Assembly (NCBI GenBank): GCA_948567375.1
Contig: OX419760.1
Coordinates: 31,558,001 to 31,622,000 of the forward strand
Source: Lunularia cruciata
Lineage: Eukaryota; Streptophyta; Marchantiopsida; Lunulariales; Lunulariaceae
DNA length: 64,000 bases
Reading direction: 5' to 3'
Shown here: positions 22,778-36,126 of the stretch, in pieces
How the letters are laid out: every line of letters begins with the position of its first letter
Position numbering within the stretch: position 1 is the stretch's first letter
Notes under the pieces: generated by a model
What the model saw: the letters and a program-made list of their open reading frames with translations, nothing else
Told to the model about the DNA's origin: nothing
Databases searched by the model: none
Made by a program: the position numbers and the translations under genes

Positions 22778-25682
22778 GCACATAGTCCATCACTTCATTG
22801 CTCATCTTGGACCAATAGTAATGGCATTGGACTGTATCCAAGGTCTTGTCCACTCCGACATGACCAGCAATGGCCAAATCATGACATTCTGCTAGAATGG
22901 TGGTGCGTCATTCAAAGGTGAGTCCTTGGGTGTTGGTGAAGCCTTTGGATGATTGGGCTCCTACAATCTGTGGATCCGTTTCTATAGTAGCTAGAATCTT
23001 TGGCTAGAATTCAGGGTTAATCTTAACCTCTACTACCAAGTTGTTTTCCATTGGCATGCGGGTGAATGCATCTTCAAGTTGCTTCTTACCTTCCACATCT
23101 TTGATTTTCATGTTGAAGCATTGTTGCCACTCTGCTCACCAAATCTAGCAACAAGATAGATCTTTATGCGTCTCAAGGTAGACAAGAGGTTTGTGGGTGT
23201 CCCTACTACAAATGCTTTCTCACCCAGATAGTGCTTCTAATGCTTTGTTGCAAGGATGATGGCCAACTCTTCTCATTCTGTGGTGTGGTAGTTGTGCTCT
23301 ACCGGTAATAGTTTTCAAGAGAAATATGCAATTGGATGGCATCCGTCATGTCACTCTTGTTATAAGACTGCTCCTATTGCTACACATGATGCATTTATAG
23401 TCAACTTGATTGGACTTTTTGGGTCATACCACTTCAAGATTGGTGCATGTAGTAAGGCGGCTTTCAATTCTTAAAAGGCCAACTTTTGTGCGGTTCTCCA
23501 TGTCCACTTCATTTGCTTGCCAAGTAGTGTCGTTCAAGGGTATGCAACCTTGGAGAAGTCCTTGACAAATTGAAGATAGAATCCTGTCAAGCCCAAGAAG
23601 CTCTTGAGTTGAGTCTGATTTTTTGGGGCACTCCATTTTTTAATGACCTCTATTTTATCTATCAATACTTGAATACCCTCTACACTTACTCTATGCACCA
23701 AGTAGTCTACTTCAAACTTGCCAAACTTGCACTTTGAGATTTTGGCGTATAATCAATTTTGGCTTAGAATCTAGAGGACTTCTCGTAGATGTTGTTTGTG
23801 TTCCATCACTATGTTATTGTATATTAAGATGTCGTCTAGGAAAACAATAACAAACTTTTCCAAATATGGATGAAATATATCATTCATTAGACTCATGAAA
23901 GTGGCAGGTACATTGGTGAGACCAAAAGGCATCACAAAATACTCAAAGTACCCATACTTGGTTTGAAAGGCAATCTTGTACACATCTTCCTCTATAATTT
24001 AGATTCGATTGTAACTGCTCCGCAAATCTAGTTCGGTGAAGTATCTTGCTCCATTACAGGTCATCTTTGCAAGGTAAGGGGTATTTTTTCTTCACTATTT
24101 GCTGATTGAGACCCCGATAGTCAATGCACATGCGCATTATACAATCCTTCTCCTTCATAAACAAGATAGGAGCCCCATATGGTGATAGGCTAGGTTGGAT
24201 GAACCCTTTCCATAGCATATTCTGAATTTGATTCTGACACTCCTCCAACTCATGAGGTGATAGGCGATATGAGGCCTTACAAGGAGGTGTCTTCCTCGGG
24301 AGTGTCTTAATTTTATGATCTACTCTCCTTTTTGGTGGTAATCTTGAGGGTAGATCATTGAGAAAGATATCTTGAAACTCATTTACCACATTGTTCAATT
24401 TCTCAAGAATTTGACTACTAAGTTGTCCACTTTTGACTTCTTTTATTAGACCCATGAAACATCTATTGATCTTTCATATAACTATTGTCCCTATGACATA
24501 GAGAGGCAATTCTTGCATGTGTGATTTTTCTTTAACCCCAATGATTGACCATTGATGGGTTCTCACTACTTTCTTCCTCCAATCTACCATATGGTTGTAA
24601 TGCTCCATCCATGGCATGCCTAAGATTGCATCACAGCAAGCTAATTGTATCACTTGCCACTCAATTGCTTCTTAATATTCTCCTACAAAGAGTGTTACCT
24701 ATCTTTATAATGATTCAATCCTCTCTATTTTCCTGTTAGATAACTCTACTTCTTCACTCTCATCACTCTTTAGATCCATTCCCAATCTTATTGCAATAGA
24801 CCACGACAAGAAATTATCTATTCTCTCACAAATCTATTAATACTCTCACTTGATTGCCTTCTAGGACTCCATTCACTACAATCAATGTTGAGGTTGCCTT
24901 TTGGTACCTTTGCACGCTCATCTTCCTCCTTCCTTTGCTTTTCTGCTTCCTTATTGAGCTTGCAATGCCGCAAGGTACATTTATTGGCAATCTTTGTTTT
25001 TCAAAGTGATTTCCACCTCCTCCTCTTCAGTGCATCTCTCATGTTGTTCAAAGATTGCCTATATGAAGGCCAAGGGCCTCTAGAGAGACAAGTACAATAG
25101 TTGGTAGATATATGCCCAATACGACCACAATTGTAACATTGGTGTTGTTCTCCTTGAGTTCCTTCTCCTCGTGGGACTCCATCTCTTTGTTCTTTTACCC
25201 GTCCCTTCTCTCCTTGAAGTAGTTGTGCTCCTTGGTCTCAAAACCAAATGTTGCCTAGTTCCATTGGTATGGTTCCACCCATGGGTGTCATTTCTGCCCC
25301 ATAATGTTGACATGGAACTACTCCTTCACCTCCACCCAATGCACATGCTATTCTTTGTGCACAAGCAATGGCTTCAAATATCATGCAAGAATTTTGTATC
25401 ATGATTTCTTGGCAAATCTGCTCCTTCAACCCTTGTTTGAAATTTTCAAGAGCCTCTATTGGACTCATGTTGGTTATTGCAACTTGTAGATCTAAAAATG
25501 CCTCCATATACTCTTGTACACTGTTCTTCTATTTCAATCCCCATAGTTGGATCCGGGTCATTTGCACAAAATCCACCAATTGGAAATTATTCAGCAATCC
25601 TTCTTGCATTGCTGTCCATGTGACATCTCTTCTCTTTGCCAACATGGATCATTCCCAAGCATCGTACCATGTGAAGGCTTGT
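22778..25682 (-). pseudogene. Element D gag (partial), protease, RT, RNase H, integrase zinc finger
   Basis: Minus strand, domains in order. 25238-25682: capsid part of gag (AFTWYDAWE, VQEYMEAFLDLQVAI, NMSPIEALENFKQGLKEQI), truncated at its N-terminus where element C begins. About 25085-25140: knuckle CYNCGRIGHISTNYC. About 24560-24800: protease end (DAILGMPWMEHYNHMVDW). 24054-24455: RT start ([31 protein letters not shown]). 23771-23983: RT palm ([25 protein letters not shown]). About 23000-23480: RNase H remnants. 22778-22870: first half of the integrase zinc finger (HDLAIAGHVGVDKTLDTVQ), which stops at the element-B LTR and resumes at 12332. Many stops. A chromovirus by its chromodomain downstream. 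Confidence 0.83.
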
Positions 25683-25820
25683 TGATAATCAGATAAGTAA
25701 ATCAAATATTAGATAATCAGATAGTAAAGTTCAGATCAAATCAGATAATCAGATATCATATCAGATCAGATATCAGATATTAAGTAATCAGATTAATAAA
25801 TTAGATAATCAAATAGTAGT
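25683..25820. repeat. AGATAATCAG/ATCAGAT degenerate short tandem repeats
   Basis: A run of GATAATCAGAT, TCAGATCAAATCAGAT and ATCAGATATCAGAT variants at the junction between gag of element D and the element-C LTR. It lies exactly where the first ~60 bp of the LTR should be. It looks like a repair or slippage product and marks the rearranged left end of element C. Confidence 0.8.
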
Positions 25821-26168
25821 CAAATAAGTAAAGTTTACTTAGAGATACTAGTCAAAAATGTCCAAATTCAAAGCAAAGTAACAAGTTCAGTTCTTCTTGG
25901 ATTCCTCTTTAATCTCTCAAGTAGAAACCACATTCAGAAGAGATTAACAAGCACTGACTCACAGTCTTATCACAACAATTTCTCACACTTCATCACAAAC
26001 AATCTTATGAGCACTAAACACTAACATAATGCAAATGCCATCTTTAAATAGGCAGAGCACTTGACAGTTACTAACTAAAATACCATTTCCTAACAACTCT
26101 TCCTATCTGTAGATTCAAAATCACAATGCACCTCTTTATATTTGCTTCTTCAAATTTCAAAATTGTTA

Positions 26169-28618
26169 CTACTCCGATCCAATATCTACCTCTTCCTTAG
26201 CTTCCAAATCTGAAGTAACCTTACATACTACTTTATCCTCAGGTTTCACAACTACTAACTCTTTTACTAATTCTAACACTACTTCTTCTTGATCTACAAT
26301 TCCCGTCATGGGCAATTTATACACATCTTCTTTCTGAAACCCATCTTTCTCTAATATCTCCAATAATAACTCCAAAGATATATGTACTCTTATCTCATTG
26401 ACTTTGGGCTTCGCTCTAACATCCTTCCAAAGTTTATCTATCTCTAACTTAACTAAATCCAATCTAATCATGATATTGTCTTCCACTACCAATATCTTCC
26501 TATCAACATGAGTTTTGAGACTAATCAACAAAGCGTTTAAATCTTTATCCTTCACATTTCTCCTCCTCATCTCCTACACCAACAACCTTAACTTGTGTAA
26601 TCTCATTTCTTCAATCTACACACTGTACTCAACATTGCGTTCATCTTGATTGCAATCTCCTTCAATGGCTCGAGCCTCATCCTTCTCTCTCATTCTTGAT
26701 CTGCATGCCAATCGTCCCTATACATTGCCTGTTCTGCCTCAATTTGGCTTTCACCGTCTCCTTCTCCTTCTCCTTCTCCTTCTTAACAATCTTCTCTTCT
26801 AGATTATGAAGTAACTCCCTTAACCTCTCTTCCTCTCTATTTCTCACTATCAGCTCTCCTTGTCAGAGTTGCTTCTTCTCTTCTACACTCTCTATCACTC
26901 TATCGAGCTCTTGCTCTTTCTCTACAACTCTTGCCATAGCATGAATGATTTCAAATCGTGAATTAGCAAATTGATGTTTCAAGATTTCATACTCAGCTAT
27001 ATGTCTTTCCCTTGCTATGACACTTTGCTCTATTAATCGCTCTTTATTTCCCACTTCCCTTTTTAGATTCTCAATTACTTGGTTCTGTACTACTGCATCT
27101 ACTTGTAGTACTTCCTTTTGCTCCTCTCCTCAGGTAATGATCTTCTTCAACTCTGAGTTCCCCTCTTCTAACTTTACCAATACATGCAACATAGTCTTTA
27201 CCTTCAAACACTCTGATTGCATCTCTTTCTTCTTCTCCTCCAACTTCATCAGCAACGGGCATACAACCTCCTGCAGATACTACACTCCTCCACTATCATT
27301 TACCTTAGCTTGTGGGGTTTTCTCTTTTTTCACTTCTTCTTCACTTGACACGCTTCCTCTCAGCCGCAGTCCCTTGATTGGGATGGATTCTTCACTTCCC
27401 AAACTTCCACTCTCCAATTCTCTTCTTCTACTCAAACTCGCCTCATACATCACCTTTTGTCTAGAACGAACACCTCTCTGAATGGTCACCCTCTTCTCCT
27501 CCTTCTCTAGAACCTTGTCTTCTTGACTCGGGTTACCTTCTTTTGCCATCTCCATCTTTCCTTCTTCCTCCTCTAGTACAGGCTGTATCTCCACTCCATC
27601 TTCACTCTTGCCACTTGTTTCACCACTCTACAACGTGAGTTCAAGTTCCTCCTCCTTCTCCTAGTCTTTTGACTTGTACTCGGCTTCTCCCTTTGATTCT
27701 TTGCCTGAAAATGCGATCATCACCCGGTCCTTCATTGGGTTTATTTTTCTGACCTTTTGAGGTCTCATTGTGCTACTTCTTCTTCTTCTCCTCTTTGACT
27801 CCTCTTTGATTCCTCTTCTTCAACTTTGGAGTATTCAACCCCAAATGCACACTTTGTCCCATCTGTGCATAGTACTTGTCATTGCTTTTGATCTGCAGAA
27901 TGTACTACTACTCCTCCGCATCAGCATCTCTTCTCAAGTCAAGATGGAAGTGCAAAACCATCTTGTGTCTTTCCACTGTGTTCAGCAAATTCAGTCCCAA
28001 ATAGAAATGGGTTGCAAATGGCACAATATAGTGCGGAGGCAACTTGTCCCGCAAGTTCCACACCATTTTTCTTGTGCGCTGATGGAAGCACTTCACCCAA
28101 TTAATTGGTTCCCTTGCAAACATCTTATGGAAGAACAATGCTTGATGTTTCATCACATAAGTGGTTTGCTCCGGCTTGAAGGTAGCCATCATTGCTCCTA
28201 CAATGCCTCTCCTCACAGGGTCCTTACAACTCTTGACTTTTTAACCATTCTTTGTGCGCTTTGAAGAAAAGGCGTCTTGCACTTCTTGGGTTTCCTCAAC
28301 TACTTCTCCTTTCCCCAAGAATGTGGCTCCCTGCTCCTCACCCGCCTCTCTTTTGGGTACTAACCTCCAATCCGACTCTGTCCATCAAGCCAAATTTCCT
28401 CTCTTACCCTCTTCTATCTCGGGTCCATTGAGACATTTATTCTTGATGATCTTGGTCATGAAACCTAGAAAACTAAGGTTCCAATTCCATGCCATAAAGG
28501 TGATCCAAAGTCTGCTCAAGACTTTGATTCTTGTGATCACATGTAATTGCCAGATCGCATGATTTCTCGTTGCAAATTCCAAGTTCTTCTTTCCACCTCC
28601 TATCTTACTCTCCTCCAC
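26169..28618 (-). pseudogene. Protein-coding region inside the element C left LTR
   Basis: Minus-strand frames in order. 28385-28618 (MEESKIGGGKKNLEF...LSRLWITFMAWNWNLSF). 27908-28216 (INWVKCFHQRTRKMVWNL, PPHYIVPFATHFYLGL). 27280-27594 (acidic, K/E-rich, GNPSQEDKVLEKEEKRV). 27071-27262 and 26863-27054 (coil: VVEKEQELDRVIESVEEKKQ). 26169-26570 (KVNEIRVHISLELLLEILEK). The same set in the same order occurs in the right LTR (36127-38798), so this is one ancestral reading frame of roughly 800 codons, now broken. I do not recognise a catalytic domain. The PINW...H.R...HYIVPF block is loosely reminiscent of plant transposon-associated proteins, which is only an impression. Confidence 0.65.
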
Positions 28619-29293
28619 TATGGATGGGTGACTACTCTTTCAATTGACTCCCAAACTAACTCTCTTGACTTCCTCTTGATGCACAAGCATCTCTCTTACT
28701 ACACTCCCTTTTCCATGATCTCCCTTGAGACGACTTCTTAATGGCAATGGAAAATTACTTGTTATCTCTTTGTCTCTATCCCAAATCTTATAATGGCATG
28801 CCTCCTCTGTCTTTCTTCACTTTGAGTTTCCACCAAGAAATCACACCTCCTGCATGCTCTTGTCATTGTCAATTCCTCTCTCCCCCCTCCCCGCCCATAG
28901 GCCAGTCATTTTTTTGTGCGGTACCTTCTTGAATGTTCAACCCCAAAGGAAAGTTGTTACACTGTCCTCACTTTGGGTTGAGCACTTCCAAGCCAAAGTC
29001 TCCTTACTTTGGTTTGAATGCTAATAGGACCAATCCAAGTACTTTGTCTTCTAACACAAAGTCACTTTACCTTGAATTACAACCCAAAGACATCATTCTT
29101 TGCCTTATGATGCCATATAAGCACAATACAACTTCACTTGTACACTTCTTCTTCCAAAAATAAGAAAAAACAAAAATGTGGGTATCACATACCCCATCCC
29201 TCAAATGTGAGCATCCCCATGAATAGAGACCTTGGTTGTCTTAGAGACCTCCAACTCTATTGTCCAATATTTTTGAATTCTCCACTTGTTCAC

Positions 29294-32200
29294 TCAAGTG
29301 GCAAATGGTTGTCCTTCCAAGTTTGCAAGTTGAATGGACCCATTTTCATAAAGATGAAGGACTCGATAGGGGCCCATCCATCTCAAATGCATTTTTCCGG
29401 GAAAAAATATTTGGCAATTGTCATAAAACAAAGCCAAGTCTCCTTTGTAAATAGTCATAGGCTTGATGTGCTTATCGTGCCTGACTTTCCTTTGTTCTTG
29501 TACTTCTTTTGTGGTTTTCATTGCATTGTCTCTTTTCTCTTCTAACCACATCAATTGATGGATCCAAAGATCCTGACTTTCTTCTTCTAACAACCTTTCC
29601 TTACACAAAATCTGGTATGTTGGTACCTCAAATTTAACTGGTAGGACAGGGTGCAAGCTGTATGTCAAGAAGTATGGAGTTTGCTTGGTTGTCATTTTTT
29701 TGGTTATTTGATATGCTCACAACATGGCAGGTAACTTTGTATCCTAGTCATAGGCATAATTGATATTCACCTTATTAAGAATTTTACATAGTAACCCATT
29801 CGCCTTCTCTGGTAGGCCATTTGCTTTGGGATTATAAGGAGTCGTCTTTCAATGTTTAATCTGAAAGTACTTGGGTAATGCATCCATTACAGAGTTCAAG
29901 AAATGTGTCCCTTTGTCACTGTTTGATTCTAGAGGACATCCATATCAGGAGATGATATTTCAAAAGAAAAATTCTGCCACTATTTCCGCATCATCTCTAT
30001 GAGTTCCTTTAGCTTTGACCATCTTGGTAGCATAATCAGTGCAAACCAAAGTATATCGTTTTCTTGTGACTTGAGTTACCGATTGTATTGGTCCCACATA
30101 ATCAATTCCCCATTTATCAAATGGGGCCAATGGTAAAATTGGTCTCAAAGGTCATTAGGAAGTAGCCATCGGCTTTCTTGTTTTCTAACAAGCATCACAG
30201 CTTTGGATATGGGCATGTGTGTCTTTATACATTGTAGGCCACCAGTACCCCAAGGAAATAATCTTCTTTATAGTATTCTTCAGGGCATAGTGTCCTCCCC
30301 CCCCCCCCCCCTCCCCCCCACTCCCATGCTTCGGAGTGTAAAGACTCAATTACTTCTCCGACCTTGTATGACTCCAAGCATTGCCAAAGTACTTTTTCTT
30401 TGCCCATCTTGAATAAAATGTTGTGTTTAAGTTGATACAGCCCCATTTTCTTGAGAAAGACTGCCCTTTGCTCCGGGTCTAACCCATCAAGACACTAGAG
30501 AGTATGCAGATAATGATATTCTATTGTATACCTTGTACTTTGCATTGGTGTTAACTGATATAACTCTTTTTCAGGGAACCAATCATTGACCTCCCATTCT
30601 TGGTCTTGAGTTTCTAACATGGATAAGAAGTCCATGTTAGAATGCGAAGCTCCTTTCCTTACTTATACAGTATATGTGAATTCTTGTAATAACAAGATCC
30701 ATCTAGCAATTTGCTCGGACAAGTCTGCCTTCTTGACCAAATTTTGCAATGCATAATGGTCAACATAGAAGACAAACTCGTATCCCAATAGGTAGTGGTG
30801 AAACTTTCTGCAGGCATAAACCATTCTAAGTGCTTCTCTTTCAGTTGTCAAATAGTTTTTTCTCTGAAACTAAAAGTTGTCAGCTGGTGTAATAGATTGG
30901 GTAATCCTTCTTCTTGTTGTCTTTTTGACTCAAGACTACTCCAATTGCCATGGACAAAGTGTCCACATACACATGAAAAGAGTGTCCCTAATTTGGGGCC
31001 CTCATAATTGGTGCTTCAACTAGTTTCTTCTTCAATACTTGGAAAGCTTTTCCTTGACTTGCTTCCCACAGGTAGTCTTTGGACTTCTTCAGAAGCTTTG
31101 TAAGGGGTGCAGCAAGCATTGCATAGTTTGAGACGAAGCGTTTGTAGTATCTTACATGTTCCAAGAAGGCTCTCAGCTCCTAGGTGCTTTTTAGGGATCC
31201 CAAAGCTAAGATAACTTTAACTTTCTTGACATCAACTTCAATACCTTAGCTTGACACCTGATGCCCCAAGAGAACTCCCTCTGTCATTGTGAAGAAGCAT
31301 TTCTCCGGGTGTAATGACAAACAAGCAAAACTACACCTTTCAGAAGTTTGGCAAAGGTAATCCAAATGTACATTTTGTTGCCCAAACACACACAAATCAT
31401 CAATGAAAACTTCCACAAATTTGAGCAAGGAATCCTTGAAGATTGCATTCATCATCCGCTAGAAAGTAGCAGGAGCATTACACAACCCAAAGGGCATTTG
31501 ATTGTAGGCAAAAGTGCCCCAATTGGTTGTGAATGTGGTTTTGTCCTTGTCTTCTTCTCGAATGGATACTTGATTGTACCTTGAAAATCCATCTAGAAAA
31601 TTGTAGCAAGGATGACCAGCTACTTGATCCAAAATTGTATTGGTAAAAGGCAAGGGATGATGATCCTTCCTTGTGACTGCATTCAGTTTGCGGAAATCTT
31701 GGCACACTTGAATCTTCCTCGTTTTCTTCTTTGGGACAATGACATGAGTGAGACCCACTCACTACTTAAGACAAGAAAGATTAAGCCGGCCCCCAAGTAC
31801 TTGTCAATTTTATTTTTCACCAAGAGTGACTACTTTGGGTTCAGGCAGTATTGTCTCTGCCAAACTGAAACTGCACCTCAACCAGATCAATCTGGTGTTC
31901 TCCAAATTCTTGTGGAATACCTGGCATTTGATCAATAGACTAGGCAAATACATCCTGGAATTCTATAAACAAGGTAGTGTATCTTGCCAACTCCTCCGAA
32001 GTGACTGTCTTTCAAAATTTCAAAATCTGTCCTTTAGTCAATACAACATCTTGGCAGTCATCGGGGTTGATGACTCCTTCAACATGGCTCACTCAACTCA
32101 GCCCAAGTCAAGCTGCCATCAAACCCCCTTCCTTTGAGTCATGTTCACCAAGGCAAGGTCATATGGGTTTTTGTTGTCAACATCCACCTCGTAATATTCC

Positions 32201-32650
32201 AAGTAATTGACTTGGACTTTGTCTTTGGAGTCTTCTAAAGACAAAGATGATGAGTCTTTGGATTCATCCTCATCTTCTGACAAAGTTGTTTCCCCAAGGT
32301 GGAGAACCTTCATCCAACTCATGGTCACCAACTTCTGGTCTTCGGATGAAATGTCCTTAAACTGCAACTTCTATAGGTACCAATCCACCACAACTTGGGC
32401 ACTATACAACCAAGGTCTTCCGATCAACTTGAAGGGCACCCTTCCAATGATTGTGGTAATATTTGATAGCATGCCCAAAGGCCGTCTCCTGGTTTAGTCT
32501 GCAAATTTCAGAACTCGGGGTGTTGGCTCAAACGTATGATCCCCAGCCGATTTGCAGTATCTTTGGTCATGACATTCACCCTAAAACTTGAATCAATGGG
32601 TATTGATGTGATCATGCACCTTGCAATCTCCACATCAACTTAGGGAGATC
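29294..32650 (-). pseudogene. Element C pol: protease, RT, RNase H, integrase
   Basis: Minus strand. About 32520-32640: protease with IPIDSSFRVNVMTKDTANRL (IDSS where IDGG is usual). 32119-32367: acidic linker. 31459-31758: RT (FRKLNAVTRKDHHPLPFTNT, QMPFGLCNAPATF). 31246-31455: RT active site FIDDLCVFG and HPEKCFF...GVLLGH. 30663-30851: RNase H (TTEREALRMVYACRKFHHYL). Near 30200-30400: integrase zinc-finger region. 29960-30148: integrase core start (FDKWGIDYVGPIQSVTQ, VCTDYATKMV). 29294-29695: integrase end and C-terminal domain (TPYFLTYSLHPVLPVKFEVP, KGDLALFYDN, WMGPYRVLHLYENGSIQLAN). Multiple frame changes and stops; a C15 tract at 30297-30311 lies in the zinc-finger region. Not functional as it stands. 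Confidence 0.85.
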
Positions 32651-33170
32651 CCAAATTTATTTTTTTCAATTTGATAGAGAACATGCATGTCTTTTTCAGA
32701 CATTGCCCTTACTTTCTTGAGAGCGGAATTTAGCTACTTCTTATATAGCTTATTGTCTTCCTACAATTGCTTGATTGTGACATTTGCACTTGTGGATGCC
32801 AAATCTTCTACAATATTGTATTGAGGTACTCCCCCAATTTCACCTTCTTTGCCTTAGTCTTTGGGTTTGAATTCTCACCCTGTTCAAATTTGACTTTGGG
32901 GTGCTTCATGATGGTGATGGGAGTACTAGTGGTCTTGACCTGAGGTTCCTTGGGTTAGTCTACCTTGGCTTGGATCAGATTCTTTACTTTGGATCTGATG
33001 TCCACCGAGAAAATGGGAAGCTTTGTCTTCATCTCCTCCTCCAAACTCATCTCTTGAGTTCTAAGTACTACTTCCGTGAGTTGTTTATGCAAAGCCTTAG
33101 CTTTAGCTTATGTGAGAATATTTTCCTCCTTGGTAGAAAGGATTGACTTTGTGCGCAGTCTCTTTGCCTT

Positions 33171-35220
33171 TTATGAGGACAAAGAGGTCGTGCTCAATTC
33201 CTTGGGATCACGTTTCTTCTTACTTGAGCGTGTCTCAACCTTCAAAATTTTGAGGTCCGACCATTCTCCTTCCGAGGCCGGGCTCCCTTCCTGAGGTCTC
33301 TCCTCCTCAAGTGTAATACAATTTACATTTGTATTTCCTTTTGCTTGCAGTGCAACATGCTCAACGGGGGTCTGTACATATTTTAAAAGAGGCTTTGGGT
33401 TTGGTGGATGAGGGCATTGGTTGCCAATATGACCCGATCCTTTACAATTCCCACACAAGAGAACATACCCAATTTTTCATCTTGGCTCCAAACAGTTTGG
33501 AGACCAATGTCCCATCGAGCCACAATTGTAACATGCTTCGGGTGCAACATTTTGAGGTTGGTTTTGGTTGCTCATTGGTGGTCTTCATGGAGGAGCATTG
33601 GGGTTATACTCCCTTGGTCCATACCTCAGACCTTGGTACGATGTGCTTGCTTGAGATGGTACGTCTTGGGTTTGGTACACCGCCTCCTCTTCCTCTTCCT
33701 AATTCCACCCCAGAACCCAATCAATCTGCTGAACTGGAAATGCATTATAAGTGTTTCATTCTTTGCTTGCATGGCCTAACTTGCCACACGTGGTGCACCA
33801 TACGTTGGATCTGCCAAATGATAGAGGCTTTCTTTGGTCCTTCATCCCAATTATCTAGATCTTAAAATCCAAAAACTCTTTGATAAGAGCATCTAGCTTG
33901 TTGTCTGCCTTATGTACACTCTTTGCTGGGGGTGTCAATGGTTTCTTGCCTCCAAGTCTTTGTATTCTTCTTGGCTTTGATTCTTCTTTGGATTCCAAAG
34001 AAGAACTTGAAGATGTGGAGGATTCCTCCAAAGAAGTGGATGTATTGCGGGAAGCTCTCCTTTTGGGCTTCTTGCCTTCCTTCTTCCAATTTCTTTGATT
34101 ACCGGCAGAATGAGAGTTAGCTGCCTCATAGTGGGAGACGTGTTTGAGTACCTTATCCAAGAAAGTTACATTCCTCTCCCTGGCAAAGATCCAAATATCT
34201 AGTGAAAGTCCTCCCAGGAACCAGGTAATGGCATGGGCATCGAAGTAACCCATCACACTCAATTGCTTTGGAACTTGGTTCAAGAGCGCCATGAACTACT
34301 CATAGTAGTCTCTCAACTTCTCCTTCTTGCCTCTGTCCAAATTGTTGAGCGCCGCAAAGACACTCATGTCATAATCAACTTCTCAGAAGCGTTCCATGAA
34401 ATTGTTTCTCAAGTCTGCCCAGTCCATTGGTACAAACCCCTTCTAGGTTACGTGAGTATACCAACTTTGAGCCTTCTTTCGGAGCAGACTTGGAAAAATT
34501 CTCAAGCAATCCGCCGAGTCATGTTCAAGGGAGATGACTTCAAATTCTTTGATGAATTTGTGGGGGTCTTCATCTTGTTTTGTCCCCTTATACTTTTGGT
34601 ATGCGTGTCGGGTGATAGGTAACAAAGTCATTGTTCAACTTGGTGGAATAGGCTGTGGTAAAGTTAAACTTGAGGGAGCCAAGGAATTGGTTGGTATGGA
34701 CGCCATATTGACAACCTAGAGATTCCAATTAGTCAAGTTCAATGTTGAGTCTTCCTCGACAATTACTTCCACTTTGACTATGTCAACTTCAACCTGAGTG
34801 GAAGAAAAAGGCTCACCACTTTCAAAGTGTTCTTTGGAATTCCTTCGAGATAATCAAGGAATCATGCGTAAAAGGTGTTGACACTCTTCTTTCGTTAGTG
34901 TTTGTGTTGCCTTTTCCCGCACAAATTTCTTGTTAAATTTGACTTCCTTTATAGCTTTGTGGGAAGTTGGTGTACTGCATCGTAATGAATGTATCTGCCC
35001 GCTCGATTCTTTCTTCTTCTTGGCAAAGGGAGACAAGAATTTTACTTGCCAACCGCCTTTGTATTTCTTTTGATCAAGTTCTTGCAAGGCTTCTTGAACT
35101 TTGTGAAGAAGTTGAAAGTCCTACGCCTCTTGTTCAATTTTGTCAAAAGTGGATTGGATCTTCAGGCATTCTTCTTCTTCACGATGCAAGGTTTGTCTTC
35201 AAACTCTCTCTTCTCATTAT
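33171..35220 (-). pseudogene. Element C gag with two CCHC knuckles
   Basis: Minus strand. 34854-35220: basic N-terminal region (FLSPFAKKKKESSGQ, KEECQHLLRMIP). 34443-34631: capsid start (YQKYKGTKQDEDPHKFIKEF, LRIFPSLLRKKAQSWY). 33855-34292: capsid end and linker (MALLNQVPKQLSVMGYFD; S/K-rich tail). About 33480-33545: first knuckle CYNCGSMGHWSPNC. 33415-33458: second knuckle CGNCKGSGHIGNQC. Both knuckles fit C-x2-C-x4-H-x4-C. Stops and frame changes separate the blocks. Gag lies next to the 5' LTR, as expected. Confidence 0.82.
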
Positions 35221-35300
35221 TCTCTCAATGCAAACATTCATATTGCTTTGACACCCAGTTTGAAAATTGGCTTTGTATTTTTCCACTTTTGAGATTTTTA

Positions 35301-35318
35301 TCCCCAATAGTGGCACCA
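35301..35318 (-). promoter_or_regulatory. Element C primer-binding site
   Basis: On the minus strand the 18 bases read TGGTGCCACTATTGGGGA, seven bases inside the 5' LTR. This resembles the Tat/Athila primer site TGGCGCCGTTGCCGGGGA, with six differences that are all transitions. It supports the LTR boundary at 35326 and the clade assignment. Confidence 0.65.
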
Positions 35319-36126
35319 AAAATCATGTGACAACCCAGAAACTATAAATTTTGTGGTAATCAAGTAAGTAAAGTTCATTCCCAAAAAGATACTAGTCAAA
35401 AATGTCCAAATACAAAGCAAAGTAACAAGTTCAGTTCTTCTTGGGTTCCTCTTTAATCTCTTAGGTAGAAACCACACCCAAAAGAGAGTAACAAGCACTG
35501 ACTCATAGTCTCGTCACAACAATTTGTCACACTTAATCACAACTCCATCAAATCTTTCCAAACAATCTTGATTGTGATGATTCAGTCTCTCCTAAAAAAG
35601 GCACTTCATTGCAAAACAACTTTGCCTCAGAATTGTGTTTCACCCCTCCACTGAAGGCACAACTTCCTTGATTGAAATTGCTTCACAGCAACACTACATT
35701 GCACTCACAATTGCAGAATACTACCAACACTACAATTCCTCTCGGATCTATCAAGCATTGCTCTGATTGCACTTCACTTAGGATCAAACACACACCTAGT
35801 GAATGAAGATCAAGGCTGTGGAATCCAACATCCAACAAGCACATTGATTTTCACTTTGAAATTCTTCACACACTCACAAACACACACACAGTGTTGATAC
35901 TCAAAATCAAGCTCAAGCTACAAGCATTGAAATTAGCACTTCACTTTATCTATTCTCAAAAATTATGAGCACTAGACAACAACATACTACAAATTTCATC
36001 TTTAAATAGGCAGAGCACTTGACAGTTACTAACTAAAATACCATTTTCTAACAACTCTTCTTACCTACATATCCAAAATGACAATGCACCTCTTCATATC
36101 TGCTTCTTCAAATCTCAAAATTGTTA

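Larger units (their letters stand above)
25683..29189 (-). repeat. Element C 3' LTR (left)
   Basis: 3507 bp against 4040 bp for the right LTR. The TGTGACAACC start is gone and replaced by AGATAATCAG-type repeats (25683-25820). About 400 bp between 'cacttcatcacaaac' (near 26000) and 'ttatgagcact' are deleted. The rest aligns with the right LTR to the shared end GGTATCACA. The right LTR's tandem 127-bp unit is present here as a single copy (27310-27430). Confidence 0.85.

Noticed and set aside
27017-28264. Ser/Phe/Leu-rich plus-strand ORFs opposite the LTR protein
   Set aside because: Antisense of an E/K-rich coiled-coil coding region; the minus frame is conserved between the two LTRs, the plus frame is low complexity.
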